Assembly: GCF_020080835.1 (NCBI RefSeq) | Contig: NC_058162.1 | Coordinates: forward strand, 26,870,758-26,934,757 | DNA from: Cotesia glomerata | Lineage: Eukaryota; Arthropoda; Insecta; Hymenoptera; Braconidae | Reading direction: 5' to 3' | Length of the DNA: 64,000 nucleotides | In this document: positions 14,111 through 27,500 of the stretch, in pieces | Position numbering within the stretch: position 1 is the stretch's first letter | Layout: every line of letters begins with the position of its first letter | Position numbers and translations under genes: made by a program | Notes under the pieces: generated by a model | What the model was told of the DNA's origin: nothing | Seen by the model: the letters and a program-made list of their open reading frames with translations, nothing else | Databases searched by the model: none

Positions 14111-15189
14111 TTTACATAAATTTCAGACTTTTTCTCAAACAAAGTAGTGTCCGTCCAAATGGACATAGAGATGTGTATCACAAGTTCTTCTAACAATAAG
14201 AGACATTAATTGCGCCAAAATTTCTCACGTCTCGAAAAAAAAAAGAAAACTCGCCTCCAACGTCGCTCTAGAAGACGTGTTAAAAAAACGTAGATAATAG
14301 AACTGGCGCCCTGGCAGTTAGCCAGCCGTTTCTCCAACCGATCAACGACCTGTGATCTTGAACTTAGACTTGGTTTGGCGTTCCGCCCGACTTCTGAGAA
14401 CCAGATACTTTATAGTCTTATTCCAATTCAAAATGAATAAGCCATTTTGTGTCGCGGTTAATTGTTACTAAGAAGGAGTCGGTGCTTCTGACGGAATTCC
14501 TAGTCAATAATCAATAATAAATAAAGTAATACTTGTGCTATAATTACAATAATAATTACCATGGATCTTAACTAGCTCTAGCATTGGGGATTATTAGAAT
14601 AATGCAGTGTAATAAATAAAATAGCTCAGAGTTACGTATGTAAAGGATAAAAAGCAGCATACGTGCGAGCAGGCGTTGTGAGGAAGGCTGGCTAACGGTT
14701 AACCGTGTTTCATAAAAAAACTCATGGCTTCTCCAAGAAGGGCCTCTACATCAGCATCTCTTACTTCTTCTTCTTCTTCTTCTTCATCTACTCCTTCACT
14801 TCTCACTTCTCGACCCCAACTATCCTACAGCGTATATGCATCTGTATACATAATGTGTGTGTGCACTCCTCCACACACTCAATCGGGTATTATACGGGTC
14901 CCCTTCCTCCCATGTGAGAATGTACCCCATACATTTTAGTCGGGTCTAGTGTTGTGTGTTTTCTTCTCCTACAACAGACCAACAGACGTTGTAATGCCTG
15001 ATGCCTGAGATGTAACGGGGTCGCAAGTGTCAACGGGCTTTGCCACGCGATCACCGCCTCGCAGTAGATGCACTTAGACATTTATCAACCTTTTTTGCTT
15101 GCCCGCTTAATTAAAATTTACTTTATCTTTGTTTAGTTTCATATTTATGGCCGTTCATTTCTCTTATCTTCTTTCAAGTACAAACTTTT
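14111..15189. other. second island between array blocks
   Basis: Mixed-composition sequence with a TTC microsatellite near 14762-14785. Overlapping short open frames at 14705-14939 are by-products of that microsatellite. No supported gene. Confidence 0.4.
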
Positions 15190-17310
15190 CCTAATATAAC
15201 CTTCATTTTCAGGTTTAGGGCGCGTTTTTATGAAAACGAAGATTGCCGAAGGCTTCCGAGGGAAAATGAAATTTTTTTTGGAGGTTAAGATGAAACAAAG
15301 TTATTAAATAGCAGTTTGTTGTAAGTATTTATTAATTTTTCTTTTAGATAATGAATAATTAATAAAAAGTAAGTATATATTTAAAAAAATTAAAAAAAAA
15401 AAAATACGAAGTCTTCCGATGGGGAACAAAAATTTTTATTTTGAGGTTAAGAAGAAACAAAGTGATAAAATAGAGATTTATTGTAAGTTTTTATTAATTT
15501 TTTTTACAATATTGAATAATTAATAAAACTTAGTATGTTAATTAATTTAGCGTATATTTAATAATTTTGTAACAAATAAATTATGGCAAAAAAAATTGAC
15601 ATGTAGAAATTTGAAAAAATAAAAAAATGCAATTTCCTAAAACAATTTTTTTAAGTGAAACTTCTTTATCGACGTATGAGAGAAATTTTATAGCAATGTA
15701 AAAAAAAAACCGTCACGATTTTCGGTTACGCGCCATGTTTTTTTTTTTTTTTTATCAAAGTTTATATATAGCGCCGTAAAGAATAAATCTAGTAAGCATT
15801 ATTAATTCTAAAAACAATTTAAACGATTATTTTTACTAAGTTATGGCATGAAATATGAATATTAAAGTTCTTTATATCATTTTTGTAAACTGATTAACTA
15901 ATTTTTAGATTAAATAGTGCCAGAGTCTAAAAAATGACAACAATGGTAATGATGATGAGATCATAATTGATGAATTACAATAAATATAATAAGAGCAATG
16001 ATAAAATTAATTACTTATATTATTTGTATGCATGTCTATAATACTAAAATAGCTTTAATTTAATCCGGAAAAATTTTCTTTTTTTAAGCCTCATCTACCT
16101 AATTTCTGTGAGGCTGTAAATAGTAAGAAAATGATATGTCATAAAGAAGTTTCACTTCTTACCTGTGTACTCTGGTACAAACACATTTTTTTTTTTTTAA
16201 TAACTTTTTTGTTAACTAAAATTTAAAAATTGTTTAGTGACCGCTAACTTTAATGTCTCTAATGGCTTTAAAAAAAAGGTTTAAAAAAATAACGAAGACT
16301 TCCGAAGTCTTCCGGTGGGGAACAAAATTTTTTATTTTAAGGTTAAGAAAAAACAAAGTAATGAATTAGTGATTTATGGTAAGTTATTATTAATTTTTTC
16401 TACAATATCAAAAAATTAATAAAAATTTATTCAATATCTAGATAAAATAAACTTCAAAAAAAAATTTTTAATAAAAAAATAAGCCAACTTGCTTTCGGAT
16501 ACATAATTTCTTATTTTAAGGTTAAGAAGGAACAAAGTAATGATAAATTGCAAGTTTTTATTGATTTTGTTTACGATATTGAAAAATTAATAAAAATTTA
16601 GCATATATCTAAAAAAAACTAGCTTTAAAAAAATAACGAAGACTTCCGAAGTTTTCCGATAGGAAACAAAATTTTTTTTTTGAGGTTAAGATGAAACAAA
16701 GTGATTGAATAGCAGTTTTTATAGGTATTTTTTAGTTTTTTTTATACAATCCTAAAACATTGATAAAAATTTATTAAATGTCTAAAAAAAATTAGCTTAA
16801 AAAAATTTTTTAATGAAAAAATAAGCACACTTGCAATGAGAATCAAAATTTTTTATTTTCAGGTTGAGAAGGAACAAAGTGATAAAATAGAGATTCATTG
16901 TAAGATTTTATTAATTTTTTCTTACAATATTAAAAAATTAATGAATATTTAGTATATATCCAAAAAAAAAAACTAGCTTTAAAAAAATAACGAAGACTTC
17001 TGAAGTCTTCCGATGGGAAACAAAAATTTTTTTTAAGGTTAAGGTGAAACAAAATGATTAAATAGTAGTTTTTTGTAGGTATTTTTTAGTTTTTCTTTTA
17101 CAAAATTAAAGAATTAATAAAAATTTATTAAATATCTAAAAAAAAACTTGCGATGGGAAACAAAGTTTTTTATTTTGAGGTTAAAAAGAAACAAAGTGAT
17201 TAAATGGCAGTTTTTTGTAGGTATTTATTAATATTTTTTTATAATATTGAAAACTTAATAAAAATTTAGAATGTTTAGAAGAAAAATTAGTTTAAAAAAG
17301 ATTTTTTTAA
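15190..17310 (+). repeat. tandem array, block 3
   Basis: Roughly eight or nine shorter units (~150-330 bp apart) marked by GAAGACTTCCGAAGTCTTCC, itself palindromic, then GGGGAACAAAATTTTTTATT and GAGGTTAAGAAGAAACAAAG, then a GTAAGT- or GTAGGT-like string. Units start near 15238, 15405, 16295, 16490, 16635, 16845, 16990 and 17150. A ~600-bp stretch (15650-16270) lacks clear units. Confidence 0.8.
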
Positions 17311-17998
17311 AAAAGGAAACTGACAAGTAGAATTAAATTTGTAAACAAGCATAGATGGCGATCTAAAAAGGAATGTACACCCTTTTATATTTATTGGACT
17401 TGAAATGTAACTGTAAATCTATATTGTGTGATAAATGTTGAGAGATACTGTGCCAGATTAAGAGTCTCGACTTACTTGCAAATGACATTCTGTTAAAAAT
17501 CATTTATAACATTAAGAAGTCAATATATTTATTAATAATTCATGACAAAATAATAATACACAATTGATTTTTATAATTTATTTATTTATTTATACTTTTG
17601 TTCATTACCATGAGCACATATTGAAATTTCGATAAAAATAAAACTAACCTAAACGTATCCAAAGGTTACAATATTTTTTTGGTGACGCACTAAACAATAA
17701 TATATAACCTCTAACTGTGCTCACTAAAGAGTTACGGCAGCGCCGGAATGTTCAACAAAATTAAATCGTCTATCAAAACAATAAACTAATTCATTATCAC
17801 CGACTCAAACAATCTATACTAAATATATTTATATTTATATTTATATATATTTATAATTGTAAAATGCATGACATTTTGATTGGCCCTCCTTAACAAATCT
17901 AAGAAAAAAGGTTGGTCATTAATTGTTACATTTTTTAATATTAAATCTAATATGTATATTCTATCGATCAGTGCGTCTAGGACGTAAGAAAAATACTA

Positions 17999-18070
<72 letters not shown>

Positions 18071-18352
18071 AATTTGTGTTAATATATACTTGCTATATTT
18101 GCATTACTTCTAATACAATTGTCAAAAAATTTATAGGTTATGTCATCTCAAATCTCCGAGAGAAGTCAGAGAGCTTGGAAAAAAAAATTACAAAATTTAA
18201 AAGTATATTACAAATTGATTACGTAGTGAGTTAATAAGGAAAAAAAATTACCGACGATAATTAAGTCTTCAAGAATGCTAAGTACAGAGAAAAATAGATT
18301 TAGCGTACAGCATAAACAAATATATAAATATGTCTATCAATAACGGCTAATA
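17311..18352. other. 3' flank of SMG6 with TA microsatellite
   Basis: AT-rich non-coding sequence. The only distinctive item is a pure (TA)n run at 18002-18066. An open frame across it is simply read-through of the microsatellite. Confidence 0.5.
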
Positions 18353-18383
18353 TTTATTATAATTAATTAATTATTTATTTATT
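18353..18383 (-). terminator. polyadenylation signals of SMG6
   Basis: On the minus strand AATAAA occurs in an overlapping series at 18383-18374, 11-20 nt past the stop codon, and again at 18358-18353. The first would give a very short 3' untranslated region. Which one is used cannot be told from sequence. Confidence 0.45.
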
Positions 18384-18393
18384 TATAGGTTAG

Positions 18394-18530
18394 TTAACCA
18401 AGTCCGGCCCAGAGCATGAAGTCAGGGACTTCCCGAACTGGAACATCTCGAGCTAGCGCCTTCACCCTCAGGTTCCTGTCTTCGGTAAGTAGAACTACTT
18501 CTCTGCGTAGACGTCTAGGTTGTCCTTCAT
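18394..18530 (-). CDS. SMG6: SMG6 exon i (C-terminus)
   Basis: 137 bp, acceptor TTTAG, encoding GQPRRLRREVVLLTEDRNLR and ending RDVPVREVPDFMLWAGLG with TAA at 18396-18394. Provides the last catalytic aspartate (TEDRN). Confidence 0.93.
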
Positions 18531-21500
18531 CTAAATTAATTATTAAATTACATATATTTCATCTCTATTATATATAAAAACATAAAAGCTGGTCAAAAAA
18601 TTACAAATTAGTAACGCTGGGTCCTAATTTACCCAGAATTGACACTTAGCGCCACTGGTGGCAAAATTAGGAACTAAATAATTGTCCAATTTGACTAACC
18701 ACATTAAAAATAATTTGACTTTACATATATTTTACTCAATTGTATATTAAGAGTAAAATCTGGTCAAAAAATCATAAATTGAAAACGTTAAGCCCTACTT
18801 TACTTAGAATTGATACTTAGCGCCACTGGTGGCGAAATTAGAAACAAAAAATTAGTCCAATTTGACTAATCACAAAATTAATGAATTAACTTTACATAAA
18901 TTTCATTTAAATTGTATATTAAGAATAAAATCCGGTAAAAAATTCATAAATTGGTTAAGTTGGGCCCTTTTTTACCCAGAAGTGACACTTAGCGCCACTG
19001 GTGGCGAGATTAAGAACTAGAAATTAGTCCAATTTGACTAATCACATGATTAATAAATTAACTTTACATAAATTTTATTTAAATTGTATATTAAGAATAA
19101 AATCTGGTAAAAAATTCATAAATTGGCAACGTTAGGGCCTACTTTTCCTAGAAGTGACACGAAGCGCCTACGGTAGCGAAATTAGGAACTAAAAATTGGT
19201 CCCAACCCAAAAAATAGCATAGTTGGACCAGTTAGAAGTTAAAATAAGCAACTTACCGACAGAAACTTGATCCTTAGAGCGGCAAAGGCTGAGACAAGTG
19301 GCAAGAATCTTGTCATCATTGCTAGCAAGCTCATTAAGCCTTACATCATCTTCAGCAGTGAAGATACTCGAAGTAAGAACAGTCCCTCTGGTGGTAAGAC
19401 ACCTGATAGCCGGATTCTTGCTCCTGGCGAAGGCCAGAGCTGCTTTTGCGGAATCCGCCACCCTGGCAACATGTTCCGGATCCAGCGAAGCTCTGGAACT
19501 CGGAGTACAGTCCCTAGAATCGGCTCCGCGTGCCAATCCTTCTAGCTCGCTCAAAACTGCGGATCAGAAAAGTAACGGGGAAAATATTGAAAACTATTGC
19601 CTAGATATTGAACTTAGCGTTATAGAGGACACGAGGTCAAAACCCTATTCTCCTTTAGCGCCCTCTTTAATCTTCGGCGAGGCATCGCCCACGCCCGTTC
19701 TGTGGTCAGGGGTCTGCCGGCCAATAGGCTCCAGCCTCATGCCCACACATGCATTCATGTATGAGCCGTGAGAACCTAACTGTGAAACTCACCGTTGCTG
19801 CTGCAGCCCTCTTTCCCTCTGATCATTCTTCGGTGGTTCACTTGCATACATATATATTCCACACTCACACATCTACGTCATATATTAAATATATTGAATC
19901 CCGTGCCGTCGTTTGCATTCGTTTAGCCCGCTAAACCATCAACTTCAGCCAGACAGAGGAGCCACCGGTCAAAGGGCAAACAGAACCCGCTTTTGCCTCC
20001 ACTTTACTTTCGTTTTTCAAAGAACAAAGCTAAATATTTATGTGCGTTAGTATCTCCGAAATATCAAAAAAAATTTTTTTTTCCGTTTTCACTATAAATT
20101 TTTATTTATGGGCCTTTTTATCAGGAAATTGGTTGGCTCTTAAAACTTTATGCTTCGCCCTCCATCTTACGGTTTTAAAATATCGCCATATTGTCTTTTA
20201 AAGTTCAATTAAGGTAAAGTACCCAGTAGTTGAACAGATTTCAAAGTCAAACTTATTTGACCTTACTTTTAATATATAAAGATGTAATTATTAGTTAAAA
20301 TTAGTGATTTTCATGAAAATATAAACAATTTTCTCATTGATTAGCAAAATAACAAAGATAATTGATTATTTATATTTTGACAACGTTTTTAAAATATACT
20401 ATCAAAGGAGTAGTAGTTGAACAATCAATTCTGACAAGCTGCAATAGTTGAACACTCCGGGAGCAGTAGTTGAACTAAATAAATATATGGCAATAGGCAC
20501 ACCAAAAATTTTAAACGTTTTATTGAAATATCCAAAGATTTATAACATATTATTGAATGATATTAAAAATAATACTGTGAATATTTAATATGTTCATTTA
20601 AAAATGATAAATATTTGTATTTAATGTTTTAATTACATTTTTTATGAATGACAAAGCAAATTTTCAATTATAAATCAAAAAAACTCAATTCAAAACGTTC
20701 AATAATTTTTAACTACACTAATTTTTACTCATAAAACTTATTTAAATTGCAGTAATTAATACAAATCACAATGCTGATCACTAATCTATAAACCTATTAG
20801 AGGTTATAGTGCTGTTAAAATTATACAGCCTCAACCTGTTCAGGTTATGGGTACCGCTTTGAAAATTTGGAGGTATAGTTGAACGCTAAAATTTAATATA
20901 AAAATTATAGTTTATGTCCTTAACAATTCAGTTCATTAGATGGTACAATTTTTTTTAGTTAAAATGATGATATACCGTTATTTTTTACTGATTGTTCGGT
21001 TTACGATTTAGTACCTTTTTCATGAAAAAAATAGCATCTATCGGCGATTCTCGACATGTCAACTTTTAAGTTAATAAAAATATAATTGTTTTGATTTATA
21101 ATTGAAAAAACTTGCAGAAATCAATTACTGTATCATTTAATAATTATAATATGCGCATATTACTCATAATAAATTTACAGATTTTGTATTATAACAATTC
21201 GAAAAGCCTGTTCAAGTACTGGGTACTTTACCTTATGCAATAATTAATTGAATAATTAAAACGGCTACTAAATTTCCACGAACAAAAGACAAGCAAAATT
21301 ACAATCTTTTGTTCCCGAAGAATCCGCTAGGGACAAAAGCCGCCATCTTGTTAACCTAAATCATTCCACATTCTTCGAATTCATTAGACCCGCCATTAAT
21401 AAAATTTTATCTTCAAATGCCACTCAACTCCCGGAAATTGGCAAATTACATAAAAATATCTAATTACCGTGAGTAAATAACTAATTTGCACTTGTAAGCC

Positions 21501-24500
21501 ACAATTAACCTTCCCGAGTTTTTCATCCCATTAAGAGGATTAATATTTAATGCGGAAATAGTTCACCAGATGGCGCCCAATGTTAAAGTTCAATATTTTA
21601 GCAGATATTGCTGTTAATATTTAACCGGGTATCTAGGGAAGGAAACAGTTCATCATTGTCCGCTTTAAATTTAGGGCTTGCAAGTCTAGACACACGGACC
21701 CACACACATTTGTTGGAGTGAATTGCGAGATTAGATGGTGGTGGAATGAATTATGAAATCCAAGTTATCAAGTGTAATATGTCATAACAAAACGGTCACG
21801 ATTTTTGACGAGCGACCTTTCCGAAAGGTCGAATTAGCGTGTTAATATAAACAAAATGGTGAATTTGTTGACGTCCATGTCACTGTAATTTTAAACGGTG
21901 ATCATAATCAACGACGGATCATAATAAAATAATAATCTATTATTATTCGATGAAATCTTTTCCGGGTCTTTAGCTGACTATTCATTACCGATATCTGGGA
22001 ATTGCGTCATATAATATGTTAATCCAGTGAATTGTTCAGAGCGTGATAGTCCTTAAAGACTAAAATCAAATGATGTGGAATGGTAGTTTAATAACAACGT
22101 CTGGCGTAATGTTTTGGACAATTGTGAATTGGGTATGAGATTGGATTTCTGTTTGCGAAAATGAGGACCCTGGAAAATAGATTAAAGTTCGTCTTGTTGA
22201 CGATAGGGTGCTTAGAGTGGTATATTTGCACGTACCCGGAAAGCGGTACGTTGGATCGATTATCGGCATAACAACAATGATAACAATGACATGGGCAATA
22301 AAAAAATTAACAAAGGGAGCGATTTACGCGCCAGATGCTACCACACGATCTCTTTTATCGGTAACCTTTTTTTTGTTAAAGTAGTAAACGAGTAAAAAGG
22401 CTCGAGTGAGACGAAGAGAAGAGAGACAGTGATAATACTCTGAGGGAACAAAACGAGGTGCATTATTTCAACCGCGACAAAATAAACTGCTGGTGAATAC
22501 GGAGGAATTCAAGCTTACAACATACCGAAATATATACGGACAAATAAGAAATTTGGAATTACAATCACGAACGTATTCGACAAAATAATTGTAATTCCGC
22601 GGTCATTTTTTAATCTTTTTCCTCATACTTTAACTTATACTTATACTTATTGTTAAACTTTTAACATAACTGAGAGTATTTAGTTATAAGCTACATGAGT
22701 TACACCTTAAAATTCATTTGATAACAATAATAAATAAACGTGGACGAATTTTTTTATCATTTCAACGCCTCCCACTCGTAAATATCGACTCCAGATGGCC
22801 GATTCGCTCCCCCGGGATATAATCGGACTTTTGAGGTATTGCAAGGCTCCTCCTATTCTTAGTTAATGTTAGCTACAAGTCCTTTCAATACATATTTGCT
22901 CTAGGGAGGCTTTTTCATGCTCAACGCATTTCATTTCACGGAAAATTATTGCTTTTGCAATTTAAATTCAAAGTTTGAAACATTAATGCCTGCCAAAATT
23001 ACAACAGCTGAAAATTTTGAATTATTCCGTAGTTTGTGCTGATTATTATTTACAGAATTATTGATTTGCTATATTGAACGTTGATTGCTAGTATTGAATG
23101 TTGTTGCGCTTTGCATGACACTAATATTATTTAATAGCAATATTACCATATTATTCCGCTAATTACTACATTCATTTGTTCATTTAATGCAGTACTAACT
23201 CTGTACTCTATGCACTGATTATAATGTACACTTGATAATGGTTCTAAGGGAGCCTAAGCTCCAAAATCAAATAAAAATTATTATCTAGATTCATATCTAT
23301 CATTTGTAATTCAAACTTACCAACAAGAGGAATCATCAATGTGAACAACGGCTGGGTCCCAGAAGTAGTCTTCGCGATGCGCTGCAATTGTGGTAAGTAG
23401 TCAATGAAGCAATTAGTATCAGGCACCAATTGTCGAGGCCTGACTTCGATTTCTACTGAGACTGATGATTTTTGCAGGATCTCCTGAAACAGAAGACAAA
23501 GGATACGTGAAAAGGCAGGTAAGGAAAGATGGATTATCGAAGTAGATATAATTATTTAGGGATTATCTTAATGGGTTTGTGTTAATCCTGTTCATTAATC
23601 GATAGCAAGTACGGTTCGTGGTCCTACATAAATCAAGCTTATCCAACCGACCGACTCCAAGTAAGTACATATATATGCGACCAAGAGTTGAATCTATTCT
23701 CCCTTCCTCACACTACATCTGCTAATCCATAATCATTATTATTTTAATAGAGAAAATTTTTTGCTCCGGGAAATTATTTATCGAACTGAAAAAGTATTTT
23801 TCCAATACTTCTTATGCTGAGAATAATTATTGAGATTGCCCTACTAATTGTAGGAATTTTGGTGAGCACTATACGTACCCTGATTGTAACTTAAGGTATA
23901 CTATCACAATTAATTTACTATATTCAGAATACCCAATGCTTAATCAAATGATTATAACCTCACTTTACTGACATTATTTTATTTTTTAATAACTATTCAA
24001 ATGAATAATTATTTAAATTATAAGTGTAATAATGAATATTTATTTTAAAGCTGTATCTAGAATTATAATTACTTATAATAATTGTTTTAATTTATTTTCA
24101 GACTATATATTATAAATAGACTGGACATAAATATAAATATTACAAGATACGCGGGAAAACACGGAATTTACTATAGTATAAAAATGGCGACGGGACTGAC
24201 AACAACACACGTAATATAGTATTATTGGTTACAGTATAGATCTCAACCCGCGTAGTAAAAATGAACTTAGATAAGCTTAAATCAATTGTTTTAGTACAGC
24301 AGTATTATTAAATTATATTACTATCGTATTACTGAGAGTATAGATCTCAAACTAAATTCAGCGATGCTCTGATAACTATACTGGGCTTTTGATAATCACA
24401 ATACATATTTTTACCATGAGAAAACTCCCACTATACTTTGTATACTGATAGGAACAATATTTTAATTTACTATAGTCAAACTACCGAATGCCTAATCAAA

Positions 24501-27500
24501 TGATTATAACCTCACTTTACTGATATTATTTTATTTTTTAATAACTATTCAAATGAATAATTATTTAAATTATAAGTGTAATAATGAATATTTATTTTAA
24601 AGCTGTATCTAGAATTATAATTACTTATAATAATTGTTTTAATTTATTTTCAGACTATATATTATAAATAGACTGGACATAAATATAAATAACACAAGAT
24701 ACGCGGGAAAACACGGAATTTACTATAGTATAAAAATGGCGACGGGACTGACAACAACACACGTAATATAGTATTATTGGTTAGAGTATAGATCTCAACC
24801 CGCGTCGAAAAAATGAACTTAGATGAGCTTAAATCAATTGTTTTAGTACAGCAGTATTATTAAATTATATTACTATAGTATTACTGAAAGTATAGACCTC
24901 AAGCTAAATTTAGTAATGCTCTGATTATACTGGGCTTTTGATTATCACATATTTTTATTATAAGAAAACTTCCTTTATGAATCCTGATCCTTTTTTCCAG
25001 GGTGGCAAAAAAATAATTGTCATTAATCATCGTCGACAGGATGGTGCGAACCCCCGGGGCTTAGGGTATACAAAATCCCGTGATAATTCAGAGCTTTTTG
25101 TGGTTTAGCATCCCCGAACAAATTATTCAGCGCTTGGACGGCGAACTGCAGAAGAAAGAGGAAAATAAAAGCAAAAAGCAGTAACTGGAAATAATGGTCA
25201 ATAAAATGAGTGTTAATGTAACTTGGATAATATATTAACCGATAATGGTATTCATAAGCGCAACAGTTGCATTACAACGATGCTCACGTGTTAAGTTGCT
25301 CTCTTAAATCAGACAAGCAAGTCTTTGTATGTTTGTGTGTGTGTGTGTGTGTTTCTAGACGTAAGATCGTCTCTAGTCAGGCATAAAGTACACCCACGTG
25401 TTTAGTGGTACGGGAAAGGAATCGCCCGATGACAGGTTTGAGCACCTGGACTATATCAGGGTCTCACTTCCTCTCACCATAGATATGTCAGGTATTTTCA
25501 TTACCAAAGGCATTAATTTAACCTCTATGGACATCTAATCGGTAAACATAATATAACGGCAAGGTTAAGTATATTTATATTTATATTTATACACATATAA
25601 TAATAAATATACTTAGTAAAATAGCAATCTGTTAATAAACATTATCTCGGGATTACTAATGAGAGATCTCACCCGGAAGGTAAATACACTGGATTTAAGA
25701 TCTAATTCTCATCATACAACAGCATACCAATACCCGACACTAATACCAACTTGGATATATTTGTTGTACGTTGTTGGTTGTTCTTAATATAACAAGAATC
25801 TTGGCTTACAATTCACTGGACAAGAGTTTACGAGGAAGGTGTGTCGAATGGGAGTCAAGTAACATATCTAAGATAGAAATTGATATCACGATTTATTAGC
25901 GATAAACCCTACCGGGTACTTTGCTTTTTACTTTATTATTTATACCAGTATTTATATATTTATTACGGGACGCCGGCGTCCATTTCATTAAATATAATAA
26001 CCTGTAATTATATATTAATAACAACTTAACCCACAGATTTATTTTGTTTCATTTTAAGTTTCAGTTTCGTTTGCTAAGTATTTATTTGTTCTGGCACGGT
26101 AAGCCTCCTTGTTTGCTGAAAAGGACCAGGGAAATTTGGCAACCACGCTCTCTGAAGGGAGAGATAAAAGGAATAGGGTGCCAAAGGAACACTGTTATCG
26201 TGGCCCTGCAGACTGGGGTGAATTCCCACAGGAAAAGACGTCTCAATCAAACTTTAACAGATAAATCCGGCTCTGGGTTATCCAGTCTTTAATTATGTAG
26301 AAATTGTTTGTTTTCAGTAATTGCTTTTTTTTTCATTATAGCGTCGCAGGTTTTTATTGGTTAACTTTTGGCGTCACTTTTTTTTGCGCATACGAAAATG
26401 CTCCAATATTGCTTTGTACTTGAGCGTTATAATGTTTTTGTATAATATTAATTATTCTTAATTACATACTCTGGCTATGTATAAATCTATGCAACATTTA
26501 TGCATCGCTTAATAGCCTCTATATAACCTCCAAGGCCACATAGTCTAACAAAATTCCTTGTTTGAGATCACCAGCAACAATTAATACCAAAGTTAGAAGC
26601 GAGAATTTATGATTTGAGCTGAAGTCTAAAAGAAGTGAATCTTTAAATTTTATTCACGTACCGATTCCAGTTTCACGGGCAATGTCCGGCAATCTTCATT
26701 TCTGCGATTAAAGAATGTGAAGAAATATATATAAAACGAAAATCTCTTTTTAATGCTAAAAAAATCAGTTGCAGTTGCAACCGAAATTTAAGGTTATGCA
26801 ATGGTTAACTTTATAAATTCTAGACGCGTGGCTCGGAAATTAAAATAAATGTTTGCGAAAAATGAATTTGCGGACAATCGCTACATATAGATGGTTAGAT
26901 ATAAATATATATAAAAGTACACATTGAATCTGAAATCAATAACGAGGTGTCCGTAAGAGATTACGAATTCAACGTGGTAAATATAACCTACATGGAAATT
27001 ATTCATGAAAAGTCGCCCATTTTGTAGATTCGGCCTCGGAATTTTTTTGTATCTATACAAAGTATAGAGGGAGTTTTCTCATGGTAAAAATACGTATTGT
27101 AAATATCAAAAGCCCAGTATAGTTATCAGAGCATTACCGAATTTAGTTTGAGATCTATACTCTCAGTAATACTATAGTAATATAATTTAATAATACTGCT
27201 ATACTAAAACAATTGATTTAAGCTCATCTAAGTTCATTTTTTCGACTCGGGTTGAGATCTATACTCTAACCAATAATACTATAGTACGTGTGTTGTTGTC
27301 AGTCCCGTCGCCATTTTTATACTATAGTAAATTCCGAGTTTTTCCGCGTATCTTGTGTTATTTATATTTATGTCCAGTCGATTTATAATATATAGTCTGA
27401 AAATAAATTAAAACAATTATTATGAGTAATTATAATTCTAGATACAACTTTAAAATAAACATTTATTATTACACTTATAATTTAAATAATTATTCATTTA

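Noticed and set aside
14705..15081. Three overlapping frames around a TTC microsatellite
   Set aside because: Serine/phenylalanine runs produced by the microsatellite; frames conflict on both strands.
17923..18234. 103-codon frame with tyrosine/isoleucine run
   Set aside because: Read-through of the (TA)n microsatellite.
19267..19771. Two plus-strand frames over SMG6 exon h
   Set aside because: Antisense shadows of a well-supported coding exon.
18394..23483. SMG5 instead of SMG6
   Set aside because: All three acidic PIN positions are present and the C-terminus matches SMG6; SMG5's PIN domain lacks them.
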